From: Ceratotherium simum simum
Taxonomy: Eukaryota > Chordata > Mammalia > Perissodactyla > Rhinocerotidae
Length of the DNA: 64,000 nt
Assembly (NCBI RefSeq): GCF_000283155.1
Contig: NW_004454193.1
Location: 13,900,010 to 13,964,009 of the forward strand
Direction: 5' to 3'
Below are positions 1-11,660 of this stretch, in pieces. A program made the position numbers and the translations under genes. The notes beneath the pieces are model-generated. The model did no database searches. It was given only the letters and a program-made list of their open reading frames with translations, and was not told the DNA's origin. The first letter of the stretch is position 1, and each line of letters begins with the position of its first letter.

Positions 1-225
1 GGCTCTGAGCTAACATCTATTGCCAATCCTCCTCCTTTTTTTTTTTCCCCCAAAGCCCCAGTAGATAGTTGTATGTCATAGCTGCACATCCTTCTAGTTG
101 CTGTATGTGGGACGTGGCCTCAGCATGGCCAGAGAAGCTGGCGTCGGTGTGCGCCCGGGATCTGAACCCCGGGCTGCCAGTAGCAGAGGGCACGCACTTA
201 ACTGCTTAAGCCACGGGACTGGCCC
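1..225 (-). mobile_element. ERE-type SINE, cut by left window edge
   Basis: A tRNA-derived SINE read on the minus strand. The head (GGGCCAGTCCCGTGGC on the minus strand) lies at 211-225 and the B-box-like GGTTCAGATCCC at about 158-170. The body carries the 'tagttgctgtatgtgggac' and 'agccccagtagatag' segments shared with the copies at 1110 and 47954. Beyond the T-rich run (36-50) the element continues with 'gctaacatct...gccaatcctcc', the tail normally seen in the other ERE body type, so this copy is a composite of two tails. The left TSD lies outside the window. Confidence 0.9.
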
Positions 226-1095
226 TTATTCATCTTTCTTAGTTACCTTAGAATATACTATACAATGTAAAAAAAGAAGTGGTGAAATCAGATATTCTTG
301 TACTATTCCTAATCTTAGGGAAAAATATTCATTCTTTCACCATTAAGTATGATGTTAGCTGTGGTTTTTCCCTAGATGCCTTTTATGATGTTAAAGGAGT
401 TCCCTTTTGTTGCTAGTTTGTTGAGTATTTTTTATCACAAATAGACGTAGGATTTTGTGAAATACTGTTTTCTTCTATTGAGATGATCATTTAGTCTTTG
501 TTTTTATTCTTTGATATTGTACATTACATAAATTGATTTTCAGGTATCATATCAACTTTATATTCCTGGGATAGATCCCTCTTTGTCATGATATATAATA
601 CTTTTATACATTGTTAAATTATTTTGTTTAGATGGTTTGCATCTATTTCATACAGGGTATTGGTTTGTTGTTTTCTTTTCTTGTGCTGTTTTTGATATCA
701 GGTTAGTCTGTCCTTGAAGAATGAAGAGATTTCTTAGTTAAAAGTTTGATGCAATTCACCAGTGAAGCCAGCTGGTATTGGGCTTTCTTTTGTGACAGTT
801 TTTAAATTACTAATTTAATATCTTTACCTCTTATATGTCTATTTAGAGTGTATGATTCTTCTTGAGCCAGTTTAGGTAGTCTGTGTCCTTCGAGGTATTT
901 TTCAATTCCATAAAATTTACCTAATTTGTTGACATCATATAATTGCTTATAATATTACCTTATAAATCCGTTTATATTTCTAAGACTAGTAGTTAAGTAC
1001 CTTCTTTCTTTAATCTTATATATTTTTCTTTGTCAGTTGAGGTAATATTTCGTCTATTTTGTTCATCTTTTCAAAGAAACAACTTTATATTTCAT
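226..1095 (-). mobile_element. Ancient L1 LINE, ORF2 reverse-transcriptase region, antisense
   Basis: On the minus strand this reads as decayed L1 ORF2. Recognisable landmarks on the plus strand are 'attgagatgatcat' (478-491), the 'caattcaccagtgaagcc' stretch (753-770) and 'cttttcaaagaaacaactt' (1067-1085), all typical of antisense mammalian L1 reverse transcriptase. Stops and frameshifts are frequent, so it is not functional. It continues on the far side of the ERE at 1110-1310. Confidence 0.8.
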
Positions 1096-1109
1096 TGATT
1101 GATTTTCTA

Positions 1110-1310
1110 TAATTTTATTTATTTATTTTTTTCCCCCAAAGCCCCAGTAGATAGCCGTATGTCATAGCTGCACATCCTTCTAGTTGCTGCATGTGGGACT
1201 TGGCCTCAGCATGGCGGGAGAAGCGCTGGGTCTGTGCGCACCCGGGATCCGAACCCGGGCCGCCAGCATCAGAGCGCACGCACTTAACCGCCAAGCCACG
1301 GGGCCGGCCC
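1110..1310 (-). mobile_element. ERE-type SINE inserted in the L1
   Basis: Complete SINE of about 201 bp on the minus strand. It has the head 'gggccggccc' (1301-1310), B-box-like GGTTCGGATCCC on the minus strand (about 1243-1256), and a T-rich left end at 1117-1132 that represents its poly-A tail. A perfect 14-bp TSD (tgattgattttcta) lies at 1096-1109 and 1311-1324. The flanking L1 ORF2 text resumes directly afterwards, so the SINE is younger than its host L1. Confidence 0.95.
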
Positions 1311-1324
1311 TGATTGATTTTCTA

Positions 1325-1600
1325 AATCTTCTTTATTTCTTCTGTCATCTTTATTATTTACTTCCTTATGTTAATATTTACTTTTCTCTAATTTTTCTAG
1401 TGTTTTAGGATGGAATATTTAGTTACCAACTTGAAATACACATGTGTTTTTAATACAAGTGTTAACAGCTGTAAATTTCCCTCTACATACAGTTTTAGCT
1501 GCATCCCGTAGGTATTGGTTCATTTTCATTCATTTCAAAGTACTTTCTAATTTTCCTCATGATTTCTTATTAGATTAATTATTAGTGTTGTTAATTGTCA
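1325..1600 (-). mobile_element. L1 ORF2 continuation, antisense
   Basis: Same antisense L1 as 226-1095. The plus-strand phrase 'aatttccctctacatacag' (1473-1491) and the following 'gctgcatcccgtaggtattgg' region match the ORF2 segment upstream of the reverse transcriptase in mammalian L1s. The match fades near a TATC-rich stretch at about 1600. Confidence 0.75.
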
Positions 1601-1604
1601 TATC

Positions 1605-1672
1605 ATATACATTATCTATCTATCTGTCTATTGATATTTGTATAGATATGTATCTATCTGTATAGTTATCTT
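1605..1672 (+). repeat. Imperfect TATC/TGTC microsatellite
   Basis: Interrupted tetranucleotide run 'atctatctatctgtctattg' followed by further 'gtatctatctgtatag' units. It lies between the recognisable ORF2 and ORF1 parts of the antisense L1, where the expected ORF2 endonuclease coding region is short or unrecognisable. Confidence 0.7.
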
Positions 1673-1949
1673 TTTTCCCATCTACCTCTTTTGTTCTCTT
1701 ATTCTCCAATATGTTACAGTTCTATAAATTATAGGAATAGCATATTTGTTTACTGTATTTATTGTTTAAATCATTTGAGAAGAAAGGAAAAGAAATATAT
1801 AATTATACTGACTTCTATAGTTACTTATATAATTACCTTTACCAGGACTCTTTTTTTGATATTGATTCAAATTGCTGTCAGATATCACTTTCTTTCAGCC
1901 TACAGAACTTTCTTCAGTGCTATTTCTTTCAAGCAAGACCAGCTAGTTA

Positions 1950-2720
1950 CTAATTCTCTCCGATTTTGTGTATATGGGAATGTGTGACTTATGCCTTCCC
2001 TTTTAAAACATAGCTTTACCGGATATGAGAATCGTGGTTGGCATTTTTTTTCAGCACATTATTATTCTCCTATCTCATCTTTTGTTTATGAAGATAATTT
2101 AGCTGTTAATTTAATTATGGTTCCCTTGCATTTGATGAGATGTTTTTCTCTTGTTTGCAAGACTTTTTCTTTCTTAATTTTTTGATATTCAGCTTTTTGA
2201 CTGTGATGTGTCTTCGTGTGGATGTCTGATTTTATGCTGCTTGGAGTTTGTTGAGCTTCTTGGATATTGTCTATTATTATTTTTCATCAAATTTGGGCAG
2301 TTTTCAGCCAATACTTCCTCAAATATTCTTCCTGCCCCTTTCTCCATCTCATCCTCTTTTGAAACTCCTGTTATGCCCATGATGATATATTTTATAGTGT
2401 TCCATAGATCTTTCATACTCTATGTATTTTTTTCCATTTTGTTCCTCAGACTACCTAATCTCAATTCACCAATCTTCAAATTGATTGATTCTTCTGTTTG
2501 TCTGTTCAACTCTGTTCAAACCCTCTAGCAAATTTTTCATTTCAGTTATTATATTTTATATTTTTCACCTATACAATTTCTCTTTGGTTCCTTTTTATAA
2601 TTTATATCTTTTTGTGGATAGTCTGTATTTGTTGTGACACCATTCTCCTGGTTTCCTTCATTTCTTTCCCCATGGTGTCTTTTAGCTCTTTGAATATAAT
2701 TTAGTTAGTTGATTTAAAAT
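1950..2720 (-). mobile_element. Ancient L1 ORF1 region, antisense
   Basis: The minus-strand frame at 2189-2416 (75 codons) resembles the central part of L1 ORF1 protein, the RNA-binding chaperone of the L1 particle. It has the 'LWNTIKY..MGITGV' block followed by acidic residues and the 'EVLAENCPNLM' block, which parallel conserved ORF1 motifs. The rest is broken by stops. Its position downstream on the plus strand (upstream on the element's own strand) of ORF2 is as expected for one L1. Confidence 0.7.
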
Positions 2721-5244
2721 CTGTATTAAGTCCAATATTTGTGCTTCCTCAGGGATAGTTTCTGATAATTTCCTTTTTTTTTTCTGTAAATGGACCATAT
2801 TTTCTTCTTTCTTCTCATGCCACTTATATTTTTCTTGAAAACTGGATATTTTGATTATTATAATGTGATAATCTGAAAATCAGACTCTTTACCCTCCTCA
2901 GGGTTTGTTGTTGTTGCTTGCTGTGAGTTGTAGTTGTTTGTTTAATGACTTTTCCAAGTTATTTTTGTAAAGACATTCTTCTTTGTCATGTGTGGTTTCT
3001 AAAATCTATGTTCCTTTTACTCAGTAATTAGTTAGTGGGTTAAGAGAGTTTTCCTAAATACCTCAAGCCAAAAAAAAAAAAAAAAAAAAAAGCAAGAAAA
3101 AGAATGAGAAAAGGAAAAGAAGAGAAAAGAGAAGAGAAAGAAAAGGCTCCAATTATTTGCCAATTGGCTCTGTGTTGGGGCACTCCTTCAAATTCCTTCA
3201 ATGCTTAGCCAGGCTTATGCCTCAGCCCTAGCCTTCACTTCATGCTTACACTGAGCCTGAATATCAGCTCGAGGTTAAAGCTTAGGTTCTTCTCAGGTCT
3301 TTTAAGAGCATGCTTCCTGCCCTGGCCATGCATATAGCCTTGTAGATACCCTACATATCTGGTAGCTTTTCAAAACCCTTATTCACTGAAGTGTCTCACT
3401 CTCCAGCTTTTCCTTCCAGCCTTTAGCTCTCTATAGTTTTCCCCAACCATTATCTTTTGTCCCAAGTGGGACAATAAGTGTCCCAGCTTATTCATTTGCT
3501 TTTCCATGTTTTGAGGAATGCCATCCACGTAGCCATGTTTTGCCATGAGAGAGTTCTGATGTAGCTGAAATTTACATCATTCCCTAAGGGAGACCCCAAA
3601 CGTGTCAAAACAGAATACCTGGAGAACAAAGTCAGCTGTGTTCCCTCCAGAATCACAGACTCACACCAGGATGGGGGCTACTTGGAACTCAAGCTGCTGT
3701 CTTTAAGACGACCACAGAGCCAGGGAGGAGATGAGGCAAGAGCAAGTTAAAATGCCACAAAGTTGTCCTACCGTGTTTCAGTTATTTTACTCTTGACTCA
3801 GTGTTTTCTTGGATGCTGTAAACTTTTGACTATCTCCCAAAGTTCTGTCAAACTTGATTCTGAGTGTTTTTGCCCATTTTCTGGGCAAAATGGGCCCTTG
3901 GAATTCTCTTCTGTACCATTTTTGCTCAGAGATTGTTCTTAAGCCCCATTGTGCCAGTGAGAATTTTGCCCTTTGTTGATGGATTTGTGTGTGGCTTGGG
4001 CTATGCTTCACATCTTCCTCACATTTTACTCTGATTGTTCCTGAGTGGGTGCAGCCTAGTACCTGCATACAGCCTCCTGACCCCCGAATGTGTGTGTTCC
4101 TAGCAAGGCTCTTTCTGGTCCTTTATATTCTGACTTTTCTGAGTTTTTGCTTATTGTTCTGAATATCATAAAGCTACCAGCCCCCTATTCATTGTACACT
4201 ACCAAGGTCTCCGTTGTTTTTAACCATACCCTTAGGCATGCAATTCTCCATAGCCTGTTCCAAATACAGTCAGTCCCTTTGGGGAGATACATATTTCTCC
4301 ATCCTTAAGGCCTGCTTTCCCCCTGGGCACAATCTTGCATCATTGCACCAGAGCTGTGAGCAGAAACATCAGCCTCCTTCTCCCAGAATAACATCCATGC
4401 TCTATGAGTCAAAGCTGGGCCATGATGGTATTCTTTGTTCTTCCTGGTTTTCCCCTCCCAGCCTGGATCCTCTGCCCTACAAGCATACTAGGATGAGTGT
4501 GATCAGAGTTCCAGGATTCTCAGATTCCACACTAAGTTAGTTTCCACCTTAAGAGTAGGAACTACATGAGGTAAAGGGGTCATAGTCCTTTTGGCTATTC
4601 CCACCAAGAGCAGAATTTCTGCATCACGAAGCTGTGGGTGATGAGAAACCCCTAGCAGCCTGCCCTGCCTAGTGTGAAAACATAGCCCTAGAGTGTGAGC
4701 TGGGGTGAGATGGAGTCCTCGCATTCTGGCCATACCCATCCAGTACACAGCATCTGGTACAGAGCTTTCATTAGTGTAGCTTGGAGGGCTGGGCATAGGA
4801 GCAGTTTCTGGGGCACATGTCACAGACTCTCTCAGTCTTTACTGAGATTTATTGGATTTTCTTGAATAAATGTTTTGCCACTTGCTATATATCCTTAGGA
4901 CAACTTCTAGAGAATTTAAATAGTTTTGATTTTGTTTATGTGTTTGTTTTTTTCTTTTTAAATACATTTCTCTACTCAAATGGTTGTTTTGCTAGGAAGA
5001 GGGTTCACTGAGCTACTCAGTCAGTCTTTCTGGGAGTCTACCAACCCCCCCACACACTTTTTAATTAAACTCTCCTCTTTCTTGATTCAAACTCAGCATA
5101 AGGATGGAGATTTTGAAGTAGAAGGAGGAGGGCTTAAGGAAGTGAGTCTAGAAGACTCTTTATCAAGGCAAATTTGAGAGGTAATTTCTCAAGGTGAGCT
5201 TGGGCTCCTTAGTAACCCATAATGTCATTTCCCCACAGTGATCA
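2721..5244 (-). mobile_element. Probable L1 5' UTR / unassigned upstream part
   Basis: No coding signal. By position this lies upstream of the antisense L1 ORF1, and parts (for example 3550-3760, 4500-4860) look like the GC-richer 5' UTR of ancient L1M elements, but I cannot match it confidently. A pure A22 run at 3070-3091 is followed by an AG-rich stretch to about 3146. The open frames at 3787-4068 and 4503-4823 (minus) lack any protein family signature. Confidence 0.4.
3070..3146 (+). repeat. Poly-A and AG-rich low-complexity tract
   Basis: Twenty-two consecutive A residues (3070-3091) followed by about 55 bp of A/G-only sequence with one C. It could be a decayed retroposon tail on the plus strand or simple expansion; no SINE body was recognised to its left. 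Confidence 0.8.
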
Positions 5245-5258
5245 AGTACTGGCCTTTT

Positions 5259-5504
5259 TTTGTGTGTGTGTGAGGAGATCAGCCCTGTGCTAACATCTGC
5301 CAATCCTCCTCTTTTTTCTGCTGAGGAAGACTGGCCCTGGGCTAACATCCATGCCCATCTTCCTCCACTTTATATGGGATGCCGCCACAGCATGGCTTGC
5401 CAAGTGGTGCATTGGTGCGCGCCCGGGATCTGAACCGGTGAACACCGGGCGGCCACAGTGGAGCGCACGCACTTAACTGCTTGCGCCACCCGGCCGGCCC
5501 CTCG
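5259..5504 (-). mobile_element. ERE-type SINE, full length
   Basis: Minus-strand SINE of about 246 bp with head 'ggccggcccc' at its right end, the 'ccactttatatgggatgccg' body segment (5366-5385) and two tail modules ('gaggaagactggccc' and 'gctaacatctgccaatcc'). A 14-bp TSD (agtactggcctttt) lies at 5245-5258 and 5505-5518. The tail starts with a short TG run (5263-5272). Confidence 0.95.
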
Positions 5505-5659
5505 AGTACTGGCCTTTTAACCACTGCTATAGATACATATTTTGGTATCACCTACTATATATTTACTTTTTAAAAAAAATAATAATTTCGTTTCATTTTG
5601 GATATCCATTAATCTTCCACTCTCCATTCATGGATTTTCCATGAGGTAGAGCTCATCCA

Positions 5660-5950
5660 TTATAATAATAATGACTTATGCTTATTCTAAACTCCCTTGT
5701 AACAGGCATACCAGGAAATTTCCATGAATCAAACACATGATTTTTATAAAACAACCTATGAGTCAAGTACTGTTATTATTCACTTTTTATAAATGCAAAC
5801 TGGAAACAAAAGATTAGGTAACTTGTTCAAGGCAATGTTGTTATCAAGGTCATCAAGATATCATAGATTATCAAGATATCATAGTTAACAAGGGAATCAG
5901 GGTTCAAGTCAGGCAGCAGGATCTAGAGACTAAACCGTAGCCTGACCATA
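5660..5950 (-). mobile_element. MIR SINE, antisense
   Basis: Decayed MIR in antisense: 'cactttttataaatgcaaac' (5781-5800) corresponds to the antisense 'ttttacagatgaggaaac' core, followed by 'aggtaacttgttcaaggc' (5816-5833), and finally the tRNA-like end near 5900-5945. A local duplication of 'atcaagatatcatag' (5852-5866 and 5870-5884) interrupts the core. Confidence 0.65.
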
Positions 5951-6435
5951 CAGAACCTTTCTTCTCATTAGAGTTTAGGAATGTGCTTATGTCCAAATCA
6001 AACCAGTGGGGCCAATAGATGTTTGGCTTTCAGAAAAAGAGATTCACTCTTCCCATACGGACTTGAATCTCTGAGTATGTTAGAACTCTTCTCTACATCT
6101 AATTACTATGTGGTTGAAGAGACTAAGGCTACAGACAGGAAGATAGCTAAAAGTTAGAACTTACTTGAGACTTTTTGCCACCATTTGAACCATGAATCCA
6201 GCTGTGTTTCAGTCCATGAATAACTCAACAACTGAAAGTTATGTAAGCCAGTACATTTACACCAGTTTTTTCTGTTTCTTGAGTGTCTTAACTGACATGT
6301 CACCAGGTTCACAGATTCCAAAGTTCAATGAGATGCCTTTACAAACAGAATCTCTGTGCCTTTCACTACCAGTGAAAACACAATACTTCAAAAATTATAT
6401 TTTGACGACACTGTCACTTCCCTATGAGGAAAAAA
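5951..6435. other. Unassigned sequence
   Basis: No repeat, gene or RNA recognised. A 108-codon open frame begins at 6192 on the plus strand but it runs into the TG microsatellite and has no recognisable domain. Confidence 0.4.
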
Positions 6436-6598
6436 AGTGTATATGTGTGTGTTTGTGTGTGTGTGTGTTTATACACAAATGTACATTCAGTCATGATTCT
6501 TGTTTCTTGTCATCTTAATAAGAGAATATGTATGCCTGTATGTATATGTGTGTGTGTCTGTTTATACACAAACATATATTTTATTAGCGTTCTTGTTT
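6436..6598 (+). repeat. TG-rich microsatellite in two imperfect tandem copies
   Basis: Two TG-rich blocks (about 6439-6469 and 6545-6560), each followed by 'gtttatacacaaa' and about 30 bp later 'ttcttgttt'. The spacing of the repeated landmarks is roughly 95-100 bp, suggesting a local tandem duplication that included the microsatellite. Confidence 0.75.
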
Positions 6599-7362
6599 GT
6601 TTTCTCGTTTGGCAAAAAAATAAAGTTCAGATTCATGATATTGCTTGTGAACACCAACACTCCTCCCACGCAGCCAAGAAATACATCTTTTCTGAACGAT
6701 CTACAAAATTAATGAGGCCAATTAACATGAGTTGAAAGACTGATATTCTCAGTTTTATTATGTAAAATGAAATTATTACATAAAACGTAGTTCATAAATA
6801 GAATGTGTTTTCTTATTTATCCAACACTAGAAAAACAGGACTAGCCAAGTTGGAATATGCCCTGGAGTTATTTGCTTATCCTGTCATGGAACATTTAATT
6901 TAAAGGCCTGTATAACTCAGAGAGAGACTTCCATGTTTGCTCTGTTTGACTTCTGATATGTCTCTCCTAATCTTGACAACAAGAACAAGATTGTGGGCAG
7001 ATCAAAATAAAATGTGTATCATTCATCATGCTACTTGCCCGGAACTACAGAAACAAAGAACAATCAATTATGGTCTCTGATTCCTCCATCTCAGCCACCT
7101 CTTTCCGTCTCTGCAGTATAGTCAGAACATAAACATGTTCACAATAATATGATGAACCTTTTAATAGAGACATGAGCAAAGTATTACTCGTCTTTGCATT
7201 CCCCACAATGCCTCTCTCAGGGCCTTTTACAAAGGAGGAACTCACTGAATGCTGGTTGCATTAGTATTTGTAAAATGCAGTGGGTTGCTTCACAATTCGA
7301 GTAACAATCCATTACAATGAAAGACCTGTTTCTATGTTTAAAGACTTCATACGGAGTAAGAT
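6599..7362. other. Unassigned sequence
   Basis: AT-rich unique-looking sequence. No coding, RNA or repeat signature seen. Confidence 0.4.
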
Positions 7363-7430
7363 CTATCAGTCTGTCTATTTGTCTGTCTATCTATCTATCT
7401 ATCTATCTATCTATCCATCCATCCATCTCT
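7363..7430 (+). repeat. TATC/TGTC/CATC tetranucleotide microsatellite
   Basis: 'tcagtctgtctatttgtctg' leads into a pure run of TATC units (about 7388-7414) and then CATC units (7415-7427). The open frames through here (7280-7477, 7317-7622) are repeat artefacts rich in Ser/Ile/Tyr/Leu. Confidence 0.95.
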
Positions 7431-7635
7431 ATATCTGTCTCCATATGTTTATCAACAACTGGGTCTATATATCTTAACTTGGAAGGTTATTTTTTCTTTA
7501 ACCTGGAAAAATCCTGTAAAGCAAATGCTTTCCCTTATCTTTGTACCTCAGTCAAAATCTATAAATCCTTAATGGAACCACCACAGCAACCATCAACCAT
7601 CTGCTTTTCCTCCAGCAGGTAAACTATTATATAAA

Positions 7636-7666
7636 AAAATATATATATATTTATATATATATATAT
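7636..7666 (+). repeat. AT dinucleotide microsatellite
   Basis: Alternating TA run interrupted by one TTTA, directly after an A7 stretch. Confidence 0.9.
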
Positions 7667-8040
7667 GTAATCCAAATGGTTTCATTACATTTACTTTCCT
7701 ATATTTTATCACCTAAACACCAGAAAATTCTACCTAGATCTTCTATTTCTTCTGTTGTGTCAAGGACAGTCTTATAATTCAATAGACATTGAATGACAAT
7801 CCAAAACCTTCTTATTATGATTCAGGTTGTTCCCCTCTTGGTCTCACTTAGGGATAGCACAGACCTTCAGATCTAAGCACCTCCATCTTTACAACTCTAG
7901 TAATTCAGAGGGATATTATTACCCACTGGGAACATGGTATAAGAGAACTTCTGGATCCGAATTTCAGAGTCAATTAGATTTCCAAACTTGGAATCAAGAA
8001 AAAAGAACATAATACCAGCTTCACACAAAAAGGATCATCG
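7667..8040. other. Unassigned sequence
   Basis: Nothing recognised in this stretch. Confidence 0.4.
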
Positions 8041-8044
8041 CCTA

Positions 8045-8140
8045 TTGGAAACATACTTGACTGGATGTCAGCTCGTCTGGATTCTAGTCTTAATCCTAGC
8101 CCTGATTCAATAACAACAGTGCACAAGTCCCTGTGTCTCC
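8045..8140 (+). mobile_element. Possible MIR fragment
   Basis: 'ggattctagtcttaatccta' (8079-8098) and 'gtgcacaagtccctgtgtct' (8119-8138) resemble the MIR consensus around the B box and the 'tgtgaccttgggcaagtc' core. Heavily diverged and short. Confidence 0.4.
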
Positions 8141-9589
8141 TAAGCAAAGGATATTGGGCCAGTGGCCAGAGAATCTGCTGTTTGAGTCCTCCATTAATTA
8201 ATAGAAGGGGACAAATGACCTTTAAGATCCTTTCTCCACATTTTGATATTCCAATCCCTAATAACCTCAGTTACAAAATGCTGACAATATTTTCTGTTTC
8301 ATTGGCTGTGCAGATTTGTTTCAAGATTCAAATAAGATGATGAATATGAAATTAGTGTAAGAACCATAAAGTAGGCTTTATTTTTCTGATTATAAATTGA
8401 CAATAAAGATAATTGTTAAAAGAAGGAATAAAGGTATTATGATTCTCCGTGTCTCTAAATTGTGTGACAGCAAAGATTTCCAAGATAACACAATAAAGTG
8501 TTATAACTGCACAACACTTACTGCATTCTGCCAAGTCATTGAGTCAAGTGGAGCCATGCCCAACTTTGCTTGTTTGTGCATTCAGGCTTGGGTTGACGTC
8601 TGTAGGAATTTTCATCCATATGTTAGATAATGGCCTGGAGTAAAACATGCTCAGGATCAGGGTTCCTTGCCAGGTTAGGCTGCTGTAATGCTTTCTAGAA
8701 CAGCTGGCATATGTATTCCAAGAGTACGCAATAGCACCTAAATAGCTTCCTTGCCAAGATTTAGAGATTCTAAATTCATTCCCATGTTTAATTCATCATA
8801 CAACTCTGTTCTGGCATTTTAATATACAGTTTTCTCCTGTTTTAAAAAATGATGCCTGTTTCTTACAAGTTGCCTTTTCCATTTTGGCATATCTTTTGAT
8901 GGATCTCAATAACAAAACCAGCATTTGGATTCCTTTCATAGGAGGAAAAGGCAACAAAGTGAGCAAAGTGAACAGCAGGGATAGAGGACCCAGTGGTAGA
9001 ACACCAGCAACCCATGAGGAAAGGGAAAAGATGAGTATGCTAGGATACCAAATTAAAAGAAACAAACAAACAAACAAATTTGGGAAACCCAAATTTGAAA
9101 TCTCAGCTCCTCTAAACTATTGGGTGCCTGTATAGGTTGCGATATAAAGTAACTGAATTCTTAACTAACTTAAGCCTAAATTAATAGAGGCTTATGTGTC
9201 TTAAAAGAACTAGAAGTTCCAAGGAGGCTATCCAGAGCTAGAGCAGGGGTTGAATGGTGTCATCCAGGACCCTAACTTTTCCACTCTTTCTGTTCTATCA
9301 TCCCAAGAGTGATGGCTTTACATCTTTATGACTCTCACCTCACAGTTCCTAAAGACGGTTGCTGCTCTTCTGAAGATATCTGTTTTCCATAGCAGGAAGG
9401 AGGAGGTATGGCAAAAGGGCAACACAATTTATTCTAGAAAGAGTTTACCTTTTTTGTATCAGGAAAGAAGTTCTCTCTAGCTAATTTATTCTTATTTTTT
9501 ATTAGCTAGAACTGGGTAAGCTACGTGTCCTTAGACCAAACTGGTCAAAAGTATACAATTTCTAAAAGAAGTACATAAGAATGGTTCTT
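8141..9589. other. Unassigned sequence
   Basis: About 1.4 kb with no recognised element. The minus-strand open frame at 8796-9092 encodes a Leu/Phe-rich peptide but has no homologue that I recognise and overlaps a plus-strand frame. Confidence 0.4.
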
Positions 9590-9668
9590 TGGGGTGATGA
9601 CCAGAAATCTATTTTCTCCAGTTCTCCAAGTGATTCTGATGCCCACTAAAGTTGGAGAACCACTAATA
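9590..9668 (+). mobile_element. MER20 hAT-type DNA transposon, 3' fragment
   Basis: 'caagtgattctgatgcccac' (9627-9646) followed by 'gttggagaaccacta' (9651-9665) is the characteristic 3' end of MER20, a nonautonomous hAT-Charlie element. The 5' half is missing or too diverged. Confidence 0.6.
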
Positions 9669-11550
9669 TATAATTGCAAGTTGGGTAGGGTCCATCAATC
9701 CTAGGTCAAGAACACTTGACTTATGACCTAAATCAACCAGGAGTGTGACAACAAGCAAGAAAAGGGGGTGGAGAGATGTTGGCTACTGGGAACCCAAGTA
9801 CAAAGTACTCTTAGAAATGCACCTATCTTTAGGTTTCAGTTATTTTTCTATTATTACTTAATATGGCATGAATCTCACCTATATAACATTATAAAAGAAA
9901 ATAGAAATAATACCATGGTAGTATCCTCAATATTAACATTGAATGATGAAATAAGAAACAACAAACAAGCAAAGAAACAAACCTGACTTGCTACTACCAT
10001 GAGGTTGTTAAATGAGGGTGAGGATTAGAATGAGAAAGTAAGAGATAGATAGATTTTTAAAAAGATGCTAAACAGGAAGTGTTATGGCATCCAAGATTTG
10101 TTGTTGTTGTTGAATAAGGAATGCATCTTTCAGCCTGGACAACATTCAGAGTCTGACTCTGCTCTGCTATAGTACAACACATATTGTGCATCAACCCACA
10201 AAGGGAAAGTAATTAAATTATAGAGTGAAGCCTTTTCCTGAATGAATAGCTAGAGCAAAGCATTTTGCTAAATTAATTGAAGAAGCAAACATCCACAGAA
10301 ATCAGTTGATTAAATAACAGATTCAAAGGGGACACTTACAAATTGCAGAAGAGGTTAAGAATACATTTCTAATAGTAATAATGGATTTTAGAAATAACCA
10401 ATAAAAACACAGATTCTATGGGGGAAGAAAGTCATGGGGCACAAAAAGATGACAGAAGAATGTGGACAAACTTCGCTGTGCCTTTTTTGGCCGTGTTGTG
10501 AAAAACTTCCCATTAGTCCTTTAGTGAGAAGGAATTAAACCTTAATATTAGAACAAATTGGATAATATTAAAATTGTGAATTTTATAATTATGCAATAGT
10601 AAGGGCATAGTAAACTCTGTCTCATTCTCATTCTAAAGTGTAAGTTAAGTCATTCTCAATTTATAGTTGTGTTATCTTCGTAATGCCGTGAATTAAAGAA
10701 TCCCAGACAGCACAGATACAAACAGTGAGAGAAGCATATGTGAATACTAAGTCAAAATCCAGGTGCCCAGAAGGGGTAAACAAAGAGGAAAACAGTCCCT
10801 CTACCTCCAACAAACATGTTGTTTCAACAAGGATTATTTCTGACTGGGTTTGCCGTATGTACAGAGGCACTTAGTGAATTTTAAAACAGTACATAAGAGA
10901 TAAATGATTAATGTTATTTTAAAACACCATGAAATGCTACCAAAGAGAGCAAAGGGAATGTATTTGTGGTCTTTCATGACTTATGTAATGCAAAAAGGAT
11001 CCCCATGGATAAGTGTCTTTCTAATTATTTTAGTCAGAACGAAGGTTTACACTGATCAGCTTGGTAACCAGCAGGAAAAGAAATCCTTAGACACTGTGAT
11101 ACTGGGTCTATTTTGTGCCTGACCAGGCTAATTTGTCAAGGACAATCAATTTGGTCACTGAAGAGAAACAGGGCATGTCTAAGAATGACTCGAAATATAT
11201 TTGTACTTCAGAGCTTAAACTTGTCAAATGGGATATACTTTGTAGTCAACTCATTTTTGCTCTGACAAATTCTTTCCACAGTGGAACAAAAGTATAGCAA
11301 TTTTGAAAATGGCATTTTAAGTGGAGCTATTTATTTATACTTTACACTGTATTATTGTGTTTGGAAACCAAAAAGAATCATGTGATATAAAAAAGAATGC
11401 AGTAAGTTTTCTGTGAAAAAAAAATGCATTGAATCCAAATCAATTTTATGGATAGAAGTGTGGAATTCTGAATCGCACAAATATGTGCAAAGCACAGGAG
11501 CAAGTTACAGTGGGAAAAGCATCAACCTCCATACAATTCCCTGGGTCATA
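9669..11550. other. Unassigned sequence
   Basis: About 1.9 kb, AT-rich, no gene or repeat family recognised. A tiny TTG run lies at about 10099-10113. Candidate ancestral unique sequence. Confidence 0.4.
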
Positions 11551-11559
11551 ATTATGGTC

Positions 11560-11660
11560 CTTTCTAGGTCATCACACTATGACCCAGGGGGCTCCTTCTC
11601 CACTGCTAAATGAGAAGACTGGACTCACATAATCTCTCTCTCAATTCCTCCAGATTTTCG
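11560..11660 (+). mobile_element. Possible MIR 3' fragment
   Basis: 'gctaaatgagaagactggac' (11604-11623) and the following 'tcacataatctct' resemble the MIR segment 'aaaatgagaaggttggactagatgatctct'. Short and diverged. Confidence 0.35.

Noticed and set aside
3787..4823. Minus-strand open frames at 3787-4068 and 4503-4823 as exons of a gene
   Set aside because: They lie where the 5' UTR of the antisense L1 is expected and show no protein family signature.
5290..5551. Three overlapping open frames (5290-5472, 5342-5551, 5163-5348) on the minus strand
   Set aside because: They are translations of the GC-rich ERE SINE at 5259-5504.
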